Shown in pieces: positions 52,901-61,666 of a stretch of 64,000 nucleotides of DNA. The position numbers were made by a program, and so were the translations under genes. The notes beneath the pieces are model-generated. The model worked only from the letters and a program-made list of their open reading frames with translations, ran no database searches and was not told where the DNA came from. Origin of the DNA: Clostridium cibarium (lineage in GTDB: Bacteria > Bacillota > Clostridia > Clostridiales > Clostridiaceae). The stretch spans positions 62,001-126,000 of the forward strand of contig NZ_JACSRA010000008.1 of NCBI RefSeq assembly GCF_014836335.1, in the 5' to 3' direction. Position 1 is the first letter of the stretch. Each line of letters opens with the position of its first letter.

Positions 52901-53857
52901 ATGTTAACCAACAACATAGCAAAAAGAATTTTATTTGCCCCTCCACTCCAAGGAGCGGACACTTTATTGATATTAAGCGGATATGCTACCCCTAATATGG
53001 CATCATGGCTTATTAAGAGTTTTCAAGAGCAAAATATGCACCCTGTAAATATTTCATTACTTATAGGAATGGTTCCTTACGATGGGTTAAGTGTACCTAT
53101 ACATGAGGGCTTTATAGAACTTCATGGCAAAACATACCCAAATGCAGTGGATAGCTTTTCATGTAGTTATGTTTGCGAAAACCCTCCAGTTCACGCAAAT
53201 TTGTATATATGGCTAAAGGGAGAATCTCCAGTACAGGCCTATACAGGTTCTGCTGATTTTGTACAGAATGCATTTATCCAATCCAGAAAAGAAATAGTAG
53301 TATGCTGTGATCCAGAAGAAGCTTATAAGTTTTATGAAGAAGTTGAAGCAAATTCAATCTATTGTAACCATGCTGAGGTCGAAGACCATATCGTTCTCCG
53401 TCCAACACATCAAATTCTTGATGCTGAAAACAAGCCTCTAACCACTTTGGCTGGCGAGGGTATTACTTCTACAACTCTATCGCTTCTCACAAATAAGGGT
53501 GAAGTTGGAGAAAAGTCTGGATTAAATTGGGGACAACGAAAGGGCAGAAATAAAAACGAAGCTTATATACATCTTCCTGCAAAAATTGCAAGAAGTGATT
53601 TCTTCCCGTTAGGTAAACAACATTTTACTGTTATTACAGACGATGGGCATACTCTGCTCCTAAGAGTTGAGCAACAAAACGATAAGGCAATTACAACACC
53701 TCTTAGCAATGCTCAGCTCGGAGAATACTTTCGAAACCGTTTAGGTCTTGGAAATGGCGCATTCGTAACAAAACAAGATTTACTAAACTACGGAAGAACA
53801 GATGTTACCTTTTACAAAATCGACGATGAGCAGTACTTTATGGATTTCCATGTATAA
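52901..53857 (+). CDS. Second NgoFVII-like PLD-fold protein with altered HxK
   Basis: 318 residues. The PLD-like half (TLLILSGYATPNMASWLI, then VHANLYIWLKG..AYTGSADFVQNAF) aligns with the nuclease motif but reads H-A-N where HxK is expected. The C-terminal half (GLNWGQRKGRNKNEAYIHLP, FFPLGKQHFTVITDDG) is the B3-like NgoFVII recognition domain. ATG 52901 lies 10 nt after AGGAGG; an out-of-frame ATG at 52897 leads to a stop after 32 codons. It may be a catalytically impaired subunit that partners the first PLD protein. Confidence 0.75.
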   Translation: MLTNNIAKRILFAPPLQGADTLLILSGYATPNMASWLIKSFQEQNMHPVNISLLIGMVPYDGLSVPIHEGFIELHGKTYPNAVDSFSCSYVCENPPVHANLYIWLKGESPVQAYTGSADFVQNAFIQSRKEIVVCCDPEEAYKFYEEVEANSIYCNHAEVEDHIVLRPTHQILDAENKPLTTLAGEGITSTTLSLLTNKGEVGEKSGLNWGQRKGRNKNEAYIHLPAKIARSDFFPLGKQHFTVITDDGHTLLLRVEQQNDKAITTPLSNAQLGEYFRNRLGLGNGAFVTKQDLLNYGRTDVTFYKIDDEQYFMDFHV

Positions 53858-53860
53858 ACA

Positions 53861-53899
53861 AAGCAGTTACTTTGCTTTTACTACAAAGTAACTGCTTTC
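53861..53899. terminator. Bidirectional terminator between convergent operons
   Basis: AGCAGTTACTTTG pairs perfectly with CAAAGTAACTGCT across a 9-nt loop; transcripts from both directions end here, between the second PLD gene and the methyltransferase gene. Confidence 0.85.
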
Positions 53900-54952
53900 T
53901 CATTCTTTAATACTTGGTTCTACGCTCTCATATTCAATTCCAGCAAAACTCTTCAAAATTGCCTCAAAAATGATTTTTGCGCCCTGACAAGGTACCGCCA
54001 TTCCTATTTGTTTACGTACACTCTCTTTACTTCCTATAAATCTATAAGTATCAGGGAAAGTTTGTAATCTAGCCCGCTCTCTGTTAGTCAATGCTCGTGG
54101 TTCTTCCCAATGATAAATGTGTGTTCCTCCGCCACCGCTTCCTGTAACCGTGTAGGAAGGCTTTGTTGGATCGAGCCTCTTATATATTTGACTTATTTTT
54201 GCCCCTCTAATATTAAGTTGTAAATCTTCTGGAAGGTCTGCTGTAAATGCATTCTGTCCAGGTAGAATATGCTGCAACCTTCTAACAACAGTTTCGGATT
54301 GTCTTGTCAATTCATTATTATATGCATCCTCTGGAATAGGGGGATTTTCTATTGCATTTTTGCAAGTATTATCGATTCCGACATAAGGCGCTGTTGATGG
54401 GACTTTAAATTCAACATCGATGTCATCCCGTATGCCAACGATAATCAAACGGTGCCTTGCTTGAGGGACTCCGTATTCCTCAAACTTGTAGAGATGAGGT
54501 TTAATTGTATAGCCAGCTTCCCTTAGTTCCTTGAGGATCATAGTGAAGGCTTTCCCATCATTTGCATTTCTAAGTCCTCCAACATTTTCCGCTAAAAACC
54601 ACTTGGGTTTAAACAGTTTTAGAGCTTTGACACCATACGAATACAAGGGACCGAATACCCCGTCCATACCTTTTTGCTCACCAACAACACTATAGTCATT
54701 GCATGGGAAACCAAATGCCAACGCATCAATCGGGGCTAGTTTTGACATATCAAATTTACGAATATCCTCATGGTAAACAGTATGAGGAGCATCGGGACAT
54801 ATGTTTAATCTATATGTTTCACAGGTATCCGCATCATAATCATTTGCCCACTGGTGTACAATCGAAAAGTTTGGGTCTTCAATAGTAGCATTCATGGCGC
54901 CCCACGCAATCCCTCCTGGACCGCAAAATAATTCTCCAAGCCTAAAAATCAT
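53900..54952 (-). CDS. C5-cytosine DNA methyltransferase of R-M island
   Basis: 350 residues, normal single-specificity size. Motif I is LGELFCGPGGIAWGA, motif IV GFPCNDYSVVGE carries the nucleophile Cys (around residue 79), motif VI is ENVGG, motif VIII is QARHRLIIVGI, motif IX is RALTNRERARLQTFPDTY, and motif X ends IGMAVPCQGAK. It modifies the site that the NgoFVII-type nuclease would cut; NgoFVII itself is paired with a C5 enzyme. It is encoded 2 bp after the HTH gene. Confidence 0.92.
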   Translation of the reverse strand: MIFRLGELFCGPGGIAWGAMNATIEDPNFSIVHQWANDYDADTCETYRLNICPDAPHTVYHEDIRKFDMSKLAPIDALAFGFPCNDYSVVGEQKGMDGVFGPLYSYGVKALKLFKPKWFLAENVGGLRNANDGKAFTMILKELREAGYTIKPHLYKFEEYGVPQARHRLIIVGIRDDIDVEFKVPSTAPYVGIDNTCKNAIENPPIPEDAYNNELTRQSETVVRRLQHILPGQNAFTADLPEDLQLNIRGAKISQIYKRLDPTKPSYTVTGSGGGGTHIYHWEEPRALTNRERARLQTFPDTYRFIGSKESVRKQIGMAVPCQGAKIIFEAILKSFAGIEYESVEPSIKE

Positions 54953-54954
54953 AT

Positions 54955-55284
54955 CTAATCAACCTTCCTTTTTTTGTTAAGAAAATCGATTTGCGATTGA
55001 ATGTGTTGCATTTCCTCTTCATCAAGAGAAGAAACACCTTGAAACACAAATTGATATTCTACAATATCCTCTTTAGTCAGGTAACCAGCCAACTCATAAA
55101 GAGGTATAATTTGAATGTTATATAAATGTGCAAGTCTTTTTAAATCATCAGGAGTACAATCTATCTGTCCTCTCTCAATTTTGCTAAGTCTTGAATCTGT
55201 TATACCGGTTTTTTCATATACCTCTTTTAGGCTTAAACCACTTTTGTTGCGACTTTCTTTCAATCGATTGCCTAATTCAGACAT
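54955..55284 (-). CDS. XRE-family HTH regulator of the methyltransferase
   Basis: 109 residues from ATG 55284 (GAGGTGGTAGT before it; the frame reaches 55311). RLKESRNKSGLSLKEVYEKTGITDSRLSKIERGQ is a standard Cro/C1 HTH with a PPxxL-like helical extension (DDLKRLAHLYNIQIIPLYELAGY). It precedes the methyltransferase in one operon and has two operator-like repeats over its promoter. Confidence 0.85.
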   Translation of the reverse strand: MSELGNRLKESRNKSGLSLKEVYEKTGITDSRLSKIERGQIDCTPDDLKRLAHLYNIQIIPLYELAGYLTKEDIVEYQFVFQGVSSLDEEEMQHIQSQIDFLNKKRKVD

Positions 55285-55301
55285 ACTACCACCTCTATGA
55301 A

Positions 55302-55364
55302 AGAATAACATACTCGCTGCAATAAGTCAAGCAACTTTATAGTTTACGCTGCATAAGCGCAGCA
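55302..55364 (-). promoter_or_regulatory. Promoter and twin CGCTGCA operators of HTH-Dcm operon
   Basis: Minus-strand TTGACT (55325-55330), 17-bp spacer, TATTCT (55302-55307). Plus-strand repeats CGCTGCAATAAGtcAAGCA (from 55315) and CGCTGCATAAGCGCAGCA (55347-55364) are related; the second contains the palindrome GCTGC-ATAAGC-GCAGC and the first covers the promoter. Confidence 0.65.
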
Positions 55365-55444
55365 CCATATTAATAAATGTAAAGCCTTTTCTAAAAACTA
55401 TATAAATCAATTCAGATATTTTAATCTATCTGTTATCTATCCTA

Positions 55445-55489
55445 TCTCCACAACCCTATGAAGTCATCTAATCTGTCTCCACAACCCTA
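55445..55489 (+). repeat. 14-bp direct repeat near the element's right end
   Basis: TCTCCACAACCCTA at 55445-55458 and again at 55476-55489, in the 260-bp non-coding stretch between the HTH promoter and the rlmD end. Could be recombinase arm sites or simple duplication. Confidence 0.45.
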
Positions 55490-55532
55490 CACACATTTTT
55501 ACGGTCGACATGTTTCCCAAATAAACAAAAAC

Positions 55533-55600
55533 AAGGATTTTCAAGATTGAAAGGCACTGCCAGACATCAGGCAGAAAACCTTCCAACCTTGGAAATCCTT
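55533..55600 (-). terminator. rlmD: Long hairpin terminator of rlmD
   Basis: AAGGATTTTCAAG (55533-55545) pairs 12 of 13 with CTTGGAAATCCTT (55588-55600), with inner stems AAGG/CCTT and CTGCC/GGCAG. The minus transcript then runs into GTTTTTGTTT. It lies 25 bp past the rlmD stop and probably came with the element that replaced the gene end. Confidence 0.6.
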
Positions 55601-55624
55601 TATTTATCAGCGTTTGAGTAGCCC

Positions 55625-56998
55625 CTATTTCTCCACCCTTGACATCAAGACAACACACTCAACGTGCGCCGTTTGTGGAAACATATCAACTGGTTGAACT
55701 TCCACAGTCCTATATCCAACATCATCTAATATCTTTAAATCTCTAGCCAAAGTACTAGGATCACAAGAAACATAAACAACTCTCTCAGGTTTTGTTTCTC
55801 CTATAGCATATAATAGCTTAGCATCACAACCTTTTCGAGGAGGATCAACAACTATAACATCAGCCCTCACTCCATCTTTGATTAGTGCTGGAATAACTTC
55901 TTCAGATTTGCCCACAGTAAACTCAACATTATCCACATTATTTACCTTAGCATTCTCTCTAGCGTTAATAATTGCTGGCTCTATTATTTCAACACCATAT
56001 ACTTTCCTAGCCTTTTGAGATAGAAATAGAGTTATAGTTCCTGTACCGCAGTAAGCATCAAATACAGTTTCCTCTCCTGTAAGACCAGCAAATTCTAATG
56101 CCTTATTATATAAAACTTCTGTCTGAACTGGATTAACTTGAAAGAATGATAATGGTGAAATATTAAACTTAAATTCACCTATGTAATCTTGTATAGTGTC
56201 ACTGCCATATATAGTTTTACATTCTTCACCTAATATAACATTAGTATTTTTAGGATTTACATTTAATACAATACTTTTAAGTCCTTCTATTGACTCTATA
56301 AGTAATTTTTTTAATTCCTCCAAGTTAGGTACATCCTTATTGGTTGTAACTAAGACTACCATTACTTCTCCGGTCTTAAAACCTTTCCTTATCATGATAT
56401 GCCTTACTATTCCCTTAGGATTATATTCTCCATCTAAAGTCGCTGGTTCTATATTATTTTTAATAATCCAATCCTTAGTTATTCTACTAACTCTATCTGC
56501 TACTTCATCTTGTATTAAGCAACTGTTTATATCTATTATATTATGACTCCTTGGTGCATAGAAGCCTACTACTATCTTTCCATTAACTCTACCTATAGGA
56601 AGCTGCACCTTGTTTCTATATCTATATGGATTACTTTCCATTCCTAGTGGATATTTAACTAATTCCTTAGACAAGCCACCTATTTTAGAAACACAGTCTC
56701 TTACCCTTTCCCACTTAAAGTCTAACTGTTTCTTATAGTTCATATGTTGCACAGAACAACCGCCACATCTCTTAAAATGATCACACTTTGGTTCTTCTCT
56801 CATTTGTGAATTTTCTATTATCTCCTCAAGCTTACCATATGCGTAGCTCTTTTTTACCTTTACTATCTTAACACGAACCTTTTCACCAGCTAATGCGCCT
56901 TCTATGAAGATCGGAAAGCCATCTAATTTTGCTATACCTTCTCCTTCATACCCTTCAGCTATTATATCTAAAATATATTCCTTATTCTTTTCTACCAA
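55625..56998 (-). CDS. rlmD: 23S rRNA (uracil-5-)-methyltransferase
   Basis: 457 residues. The N-terminal TRAM domain ([20 protein letters not shown]) is followed by a 4Fe-4S cluster [10 protein letters not shown] (about residues 72-81), SAM motif [14 protein letters not shown] (around residue 318) and catalytic [11 protein letters not shown] (around residue 415). This is the RlmD/RlmCD/RumA family, which methylates 23S rRNA uridines. The C-terminus [21 protein letters not shown] lies over the presumed insertion site, so the last dozen residues may be element-derived. AT-rich, so a chromosomal host gene. RlmCD is an alternative name. Confidence 0.9.
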   Translation of the reverse strand: MVEKNKEYILDIIAEGYEGEGIAKLDGFPIFIEGALAGEKVRVKIVKVKKSYAYGKLEEIIENSQMREEPKCDHFKRCGGCSVQHMNYKKQLDFKWERVRDCVSKIGGLSKELVKYPLGMESNPYRYRNKVQLPIGRVNGKIVVGFYAPRSHNIIDINSCLIQDEVADRVSRITKDWIIKNNIEPATLDGEYNPKGIVRHIMIRKGFKTGEVMVVLVTTNKDVPNLEELKKLLIESIEGLKSIVLNVNPKNTNVILGEECKTIYGSDTIQDYIGEFKFNISPLSFFQVNPVQTEVLYNKALEFAGLTGEETVFDAYCGTGTITLFLSQKARKVYGVEIIEPAIINARENAKVNNVDNVEFTVGKSEEVIPALIKDGVRADVIVVDPPRKGCDAKLLYAIGETKPERVVYVSCDPSTLARDLKILDDVGYRTVEVQPVDMFPQTAHVECVVLMSRVEK

Positions 56999-57130
56999 TT
57001 AAAATCACCCTTTAAATTTAACTTCAATAAATTATATCATATATATTTTAATTTGGATTCTAGGTTAGTAAATAATATATAATTCAAATTATAAATCAGA
57101 AAATTTCTGTATATAATAGCCATAAACTTA

Positions 57131-57490
57131 TTATTTAATAAATGTTTCACACATTGTCTCTGTTTCTTCTCTAGCTCCATCTCCCATTACAGAGATATCC
57201 CTTGCCCCACATATTCCACCTCCATTATAAAAGCAGTTTCTAGCATGGCAATTTACTAGTGGGCTTAATTTTATTTCATCCTGTGAAGAAAAAATTTGCA
57301 TTACTTCTCCAGGAAAATTTGTACTTCCTATGGCCCTGAATTCATTTGATACTGTATCAAGTCTAAAACTTGAGCAGTATGTATTCTCACTTGTATTAGA
57401 ATTTATCCCCTGAACCAATATTTCTTGAGCGGAACATAATCCCCCTTCATTATAAACACAACTTCTTGCTGTACAATTTAATTTAACCAT
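57131..57490 (-). CDS. DUF1540 domain protein (two Cys motifs)
   Basis: 119 residues from ATG 57490 (AGGAGTAAGTGAA before it; the longer frame to 57562 lacks a site). It contains two DUF1540 units: CTARSCVYNEGGLCSAQEI...C and CHARNCFYNGGGICGARDI...C, each with four cysteines that likely bind metal. Family function is unknown; common in Clostridium chromosomes. Confidence 0.85.
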   Translation of the reverse strand: MVKLNCTARSCVYNEGGLCSAQEILVQGINSNTSENTYCSSFRLDTVSNEFRAIGSTNFPGEVMQIFSSQDEIKLSPLVNCHARNCFYNGGGICGARDISVMGDGAREETETMCETFIK

Positions 57491-57560
57491 TTCACTTACT
57501 CCTAATATATTCATTTTATATTTTAGTCTAAACATATTATGAAAAATTATTCTTAAATAC

Positions 57561-57586
57561 AAAAAAATGCACCCTTACGGGTGCAA
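57561..57586 (-). terminator. Terminator after GntR gene
   Basis: GCACCC-ttac-GGGTGC stem followed by seven T on the minus strand, ending the GH1-GntR transcript. Confidence 0.8.
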
Positions 57587-57697
57587 GTACAGAATCAGTT
57601 GCCATTTAATTCCATAATAAGATTATACCTTATTTTATATTGTAATATACATTATATCCTAATATATTTAACTCTATTTGTAAACTTTTTGTTAACT

Positions 57698-58405
57698 TTA
57701 CTTATAACTTGCTAAACTTAGCATCTTAGCCATCTTATAATTATAAATTACTTTCGATATATCAAATATTAACCCATTTGTTAAGAACACAGTATCCTCT
57801 ATTATAGTTGCTGGATCCCCTTCATCCAGACACAAAAGCTCACTATGCTCTTCATCTAATTTATCACAATAAATAATTTTGTCCGCAAAACCTATATTAA
57901 GTTTTAAGTCCTTACGTATATACTCATATATAGATTTTTCCACTATCTCATTATTTAAGTAAGGTACAATATCCTTATTATAATAGGAGTATTCCACTGC
58001 AAAATTTTCCTCATCCAAAAATCTAAGTCTTTTTACAAAATAGAGGTTTGTCCCCTCAGCACACCTCATTTTCTCTGCAATTTCTTCACTAGCTTCTTCT
58101 ACCCTTAACTCAAGAAGCTTTGTAGTTATCTTTTTTGATGGAAAATCTCCAGTTAATCCTCTCATATTACCTAATGTAATATATCCTTCCTTAGACGTTT
58201 CCCTAATAAAAATCCCACTTCCTTGAACCTGATATATATATCCCCTATCCGCGAGCAAACTAATTGCTTTTCTTATAGTATTCCTACTTACTTTATATTC
58301 TCTCATTAGCTCTTCTTCTGTAGGAAGTTTCTTACTTTGTTCATATACTCCAGATATTATATTCTCTTCTATTGAATTTCCTATTTCTTTATATTTTATC
58401 GCCAC
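57698..58405 (-). CDS. GntR/HutC-family regulator with UTRA domain
   Basis: 235 residues, GTG start 58405 behind AGGAGG. The N-terminal winged HTH is KKLPTEEELMREYKVSRNTIRKAISLLADRGYI. The C-terminal UTRA effector domain (NLYFVKRLRFLDEENFAVEYSYYNKDIVPYL) senses sugar phosphates. It lies downstream of the 6-phospho-beta-glucosidase gene and likely represses it. An 11-bp inverted repeat lies in its own upstream gap. Confidence 0.88.
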   Translation of the reverse strand: MAIKYKEIGNSIEENIISGVYEQSKKLPTEEELMREYKVSRNTIRKAISLLADRGYIYQVQGSGIFIRETSKEGYITLGNMRGLTGDFPSKKITTKLLELRVEEASEEIAEKMRCAEGTNLYFVKRLRFLDEENFAVEYSYYNKDIVPYLNNEIVEKSIYEYIRKDLKLNIGFADKIIYCDKLDEEHSELLCLDEGDPATIIEDTVFLTNGLIFDISKVIYNYKMAKMLSLASYK

Positions 58406-58443
58406 CTATTATTCCTCCTACATAGCTAATTAAGTTTAAAACT

Positions 58444-58485
58444 TTTACATAATTATATTGCAACACACTTCACAAATTATGTAAA
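58444..58485. promoter_or_regulatory. Inverted repeat, candidate GntR operator
   Basis: TTTACATAATT (58444-58454) and AATTATGTAAA (58475-58485) are perfect inverses with a 20-bp spacer, midway between the GH1 stop and the GntR start. Confidence 0.5.
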
Positions 58486-58507
58486 GAGTTTTTTATCATA
58501 AGATATG

Positions 58508-59908
58508 CTAAAGTTCTTCCCCTCTTGTCTCTATAACATTCTTATACCAGTAGTAAGAATACTTTTTCTTTCTTGCCAAATTGTTATTATGATCTACGTA
58601 TATAAATCCATACTGCTTTTTATACCCATTTAGCCAGCTTAATAAATCTATTACAGACCATGCATAATATCCTTTCAAATTAACCCCTTCACTAATTGCT
58701 TTCTTAACAGCTCTTAAATGTTCTTCAATAAACTTAGCTCTTGGAACATCTAAAATTTCATCTTCAATAATTAGATCTATGTCCCCTAATCCATTTTCAG
58801 TAACATATAATTTTATATCGCCATATCTTTCCTTAAGCATTTTGGTCCCATCAACAAAAGCCTCAGGAGATATTTCCCATCCCCACTTTGTATATTTTTT
58901 ATCTTTCATAACAACTGATTTAAAATATCCATCGAAATACACTCCACCAGCAGCTCCAGTAGGACTTTGCTTTTCATTTGAATTTATATCATGATTTTTA
59001 GCTACCCTCATTGGTTGATAATAGTTCAATCCAATGAAATCATTATTATCTGCATTTCTCTTTAATACATCTAATTCATCTTGAGTCATATCTGGTAAAA
59101 CATTTCTTTCCTTTAAAATGTTAGAAACATATTCTGGATACTCTCCCTTTAATATAGGATCGTAATACCAATATAATTCAAAATTATTAGCATGTTCAGC
59201 CGCATCAACATTTTCTTCATTATTATCAATGCTAAACACAGGATTAAATACATGAGTTATTCCAATTTCACCATACTGTTTTAACTTTTTATATACTTCC
59301 ACTGATTTAGCATGTGCAACAAATACATTATGCGTTGCTTGGAAGTATTTCTTTTGGTCATTTTCAATAGCTGGTGGATGTGCTGCACTCATATATCCTG
59401 ATTTACAAAATACTATTGTTTCATTAAATGTAATCCAGTGCTTTACCCTATCACCAAAAGCTTTAAAACATGTTTCTGCATATTTTACAAATGCATCTAT
59501 TGTAGCTTTATTCGTCCATCCTCCTTTTTCTTCTAATACTTGAGGCATGTCCCAATGATAAAGAGTTACAAAAGGTACAATTCCATATTTTAAGCATTCA
59601 TTTATTAAGTTATTATAAAAATCTAATCCTTTTTTATTAACTTTTCCATCACCATTTGGCATAATTCTTGGCCAAGATACTGAAAATCTGTAAGATTCTA
59701 ATCCCATTTCAGCCATTAACCTTACATCTTCTTTATATCTGTGATAGTGATCAACAGCAACATCTCCATTTGTTCCTTCAAACGTCTTTCCTGGTATCTT
59801 AGAGAATACATCCCAATTTGAAACGCCTTTACCGTCTTCATCCCATGCACCTTCTACTTGATAAGCTGCAGATGCTGCACCGAATAAAAAATCCTTTGGA
59901 AATTTCAT
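58508..59908 (-). CDS. GH1 6-phospho-beta-glucosidase
   Basis: 466 residues from ATG 59908 (AAGGAGGATTAATTG before it). GH1 signatures: FGAASAAYQVEGAWDEDGKG, acid/base Glu in WITFNE (around residue 165), nucleophile Glu in YVTENGLG (around residue 370). The phosphate-site triad S-x6-K-x-Y (SWLNGYKKQY, around residue 425) marks a phospho-glycosidase rather than a plain beta-glucosidase. It hydrolyses phosphorylated disaccharides brought in by a PTS. No PTS gene lies in the window. Confidence 0.88.
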   Translation of the reverse strand: MKFPKDFLFGAASAAYQVEGAWDEDGKGVSNWDVFSKIPGKTFEGTNGDVAVDHYHRYKEDVRLMAEMGLESYRFSVSWPRIMPNGDGKVNKKGLDFYNNLINECLKYGIVPFVTLYHWDMPQVLEEKGGWTNKATIDAFVKYAETCFKAFGDRVKHWITFNETIVFCKSGYMSAAHPPAIENDQKKYFQATHNVFVAHAKSVEVYKKLKQYGEIGITHVFNPVFSIDNNEENVDAAEHANNFELYWYYDPILKGEYPEYVSNILKERNVLPDMTQDELDVLKRNADNNDFIGLNYYQPMRVAKNHDINSNEKQSPTGAAGGVYFDGYFKSVVMKDKKYTKWGWEISPEAFVDGTKMLKERYGDIKLYVTENGLGDIDLIIEDEILDVPRAKFIEEHLRAVKKAISEGVNLKGYYAWSVIDLLSWLNGYKKQYGFIYVDHNNNLARKKKYSYYWYKNVIETRGEEL

Positions 59909-59952
59909 CAATTAATCCTCCTTAACTATATTTTTGCCCATAAACAAAATTC

Positions 59953-59981
59953 ATTGTAATATATATAATTTATAGGTACAA
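59953..59981 (-). promoter_or_regulatory. Promoter of GH1 gene
   Basis: Minus-strand TTGTAC (59976-59981), 17-bp spacer, TACAAT (59953-59958), 45 bp before the ATG. The AT-rich spacer has partial palindromes that a GntR regulator could use. Confidence 0.6.
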
Positions 59982-60123
59982 ATATAGTTTATAGTATTTT
60001 CTTGCCTTTGTAAATGATTTCCTTAAGACTTTTTTCGTCATTTTTTAGTTATTTTTACTTTACTTACATAGACCACTTAGCTTTACTAACAAATTTATAT
60101 AGTTCAACTTCCTTCATTATAAA

Positions 60124-60153
60124 AAAAAGTTCCTGATTTCTCAGGAACTTTTT
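60124..60153 (-). terminator. Terminator of pfkA-pyk operon
   Basis: AAGTTCCTGA-gatttc-like loop with TCAGGAACTT, flanked by A and T runs, 9 bp past the pyk stop. Confidence 0.85.
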
Positions 60154-60161
60154 AAGATAAA

Positions 60162-61580
60162 TTATTCTACAACGCTAACTTTCATTAAGTTAGTTGCACC
60201 TATTTTATCAACTGGAACTCCAGCAGCTACTACTACTGTATCTCCCTTTGTTATAAATCCATGTTCTTCAGCTATTGATACTGATTTTTCCATCATATCA
60301 TCTGTTGATTGCATTCTATCAGCAACGATTGGGAATACTCCCCAAGAGAATGCTAATTGTTTAGCTACCTTTTCAGAAGGTGTAACAGCTATAACTGGGC
60401 ATTCTGGTCTACATTGAGATATTCTCTTAGCAGTAGCACCACTTTGAGTTGATGATATTATTGCAGCAGCTTGTAATTCATTTGCAGCATTACAAGTAGC
60501 TCTTGAAATAACTCCAGAAATTGCTGGCTTATGAGTCTTAGCAGTTGAAACAGCTACTTCATACTTTAATTGCTTTTCAGTTTCTTCAGCAATCTTAGCC
60601 ATTGTTTGAACAGCTTCTACTGGGTATGAACCATTAGCACTTTCACCTGATAACATTATTGCATCTGTACCATCTAAGATAGCATTTGCAACGTCAGATA
60701 CTTCTGCTCTTGTTGGTCTTGGATTTCTAATCATTGAATCAAGCATTTGTGTAGCAGTTACAACTGGCTTTCCTGCTGCGTTACACTTTTGGATTATCAT
60801 CTTTTGAACTGCTGGTACATTTTCTATTGGAATTTCAACTCCAAGATCTCCTCTTGCAACCATTATTGCATCTGATGCTTCTAATATAGAATCTATATTG
60901 TCAACACCTTCTTGGTTTTCTATCTTAGAACAAATTAGGATGTGTTCTCCACCATTTTCTTTTAATAACTTTCTTATAGCTAATACATCATCAACTTTTC
61001 TTATGAATGATGCAGCTATCATAGTAACTCCAATTTCACAACCAAACTTAAGATCTGCTGCATCCTTTTCAGTTAAAGCAGGAAGTTTTATTGAAACTCC
61101 AGGAACATTAACTCCTTTATGAGTTCCTACAAGACCTGTGTTGTTAACTACACAATGAACTTTATTTCCTTCTACTGATTTAACTGTTAATCCAACTAGA
61201 CCATCATCTATTAAGATAGTGTCTCCAGATTTAACATCCTTTGCAAGACCTGCATAAGTTACTGAACACTTAGTAGTATCACCTATAACTTCTTCTCCTG
61301 CATATATTGTAAAGTCTGTTCCTTTTTGTAATTCAAGCTTACTTGGTTCAAACTTTCCAGTTCTTATTTCTGGTCCCTTAGTATCAAGAATTATAGCTAT
61401 TTCTCTGTTATATTTCTTTGATAATCTCTTAACCTTTTCTATTCTTCCGCCATGTTCAGCATGGTCTCCATGTGAAAAGTTATGTCTTGAAGCATTCATA
61501 CCTGCTTCTATAACCTTTGATAAAATTTCATCACTTTCACTAGCTGGACCTATTGTACAGATCATCTTAGTTTTTCTCAT
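60162..61580 (-). CDS. pyk: Pyruvate kinase
   Basis: 472 residues; converts PEP and ADP to pyruvate and ATP. RKTKMICTIGPASES and MNASRHNFSHGDHAEH open the barrel, ICSKIENQEGVDNID carries the catalytic Lys, MVARGDLGVEIPIENVP binds metal, and ATQMLDSMIRNPRPTRAEVSDVANAI closes the site. It lacks the C-terminal PEP-utiliser domain of Bacillus enzymes, as usual in Clostridium. It lies 86 bp after pfkA, forming the glycolytic operon typical of clostridia. Confidence 0.97.
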   Translation of the reverse strand: MRKTKMICTIGPASESDEILSKVIEAGMNASRHNFSHGDHAEHGGRIEKVKRLSKKYNREIAIILDTKGPEIRTGKFEPSKLELQKGTDFTIYAGEEVIGDTTKCSVTYAGLAKDVKSGDTILIDDGLVGLTVKSVEGNKVHCVVNNTGLVGTHKGVNVPGVSIKLPALTEKDAADLKFGCEIGVTMIAASFIRKVDDVLAIRKLLKENGGEHILICSKIENQEGVDNIDSILEASDAIMVARGDLGVEIPIENVPAVQKMIIQKCNAAGKPVVTATQMLDSMIRNPRPTRAEVSDVANAILDGTDAIMLSGESANGSYPVEAVQTMAKIAEETEKQLKYEVAVSTAKTHKPAISGVISRATCNAANELQAAAIISSTQSGATAKRISQCRPECPVIAVTPSEKVAKQLAFSWGVFPIVADRMQSTDDMMEKSVSIAEEHGFITKGDTVVVAAGVPVDKIGATNLMKVSVVE

Positions 61581-61666
61581 GAAAATTACACTCCTTCTTT
61601 GTTTTCAAATTCACCTTTTATAAGAATTAATAAATTAAATATATAATAAATTAAATTTATAACTAA

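Noticed and set aside
52897..52995. Out-of-frame ATG with a better-spaced ribosome site ahead of the second PLD gene
   Set aside because: It yields only 32 codons without features; the 52901 start fits the family. A translational-control role is possible but unsupported.
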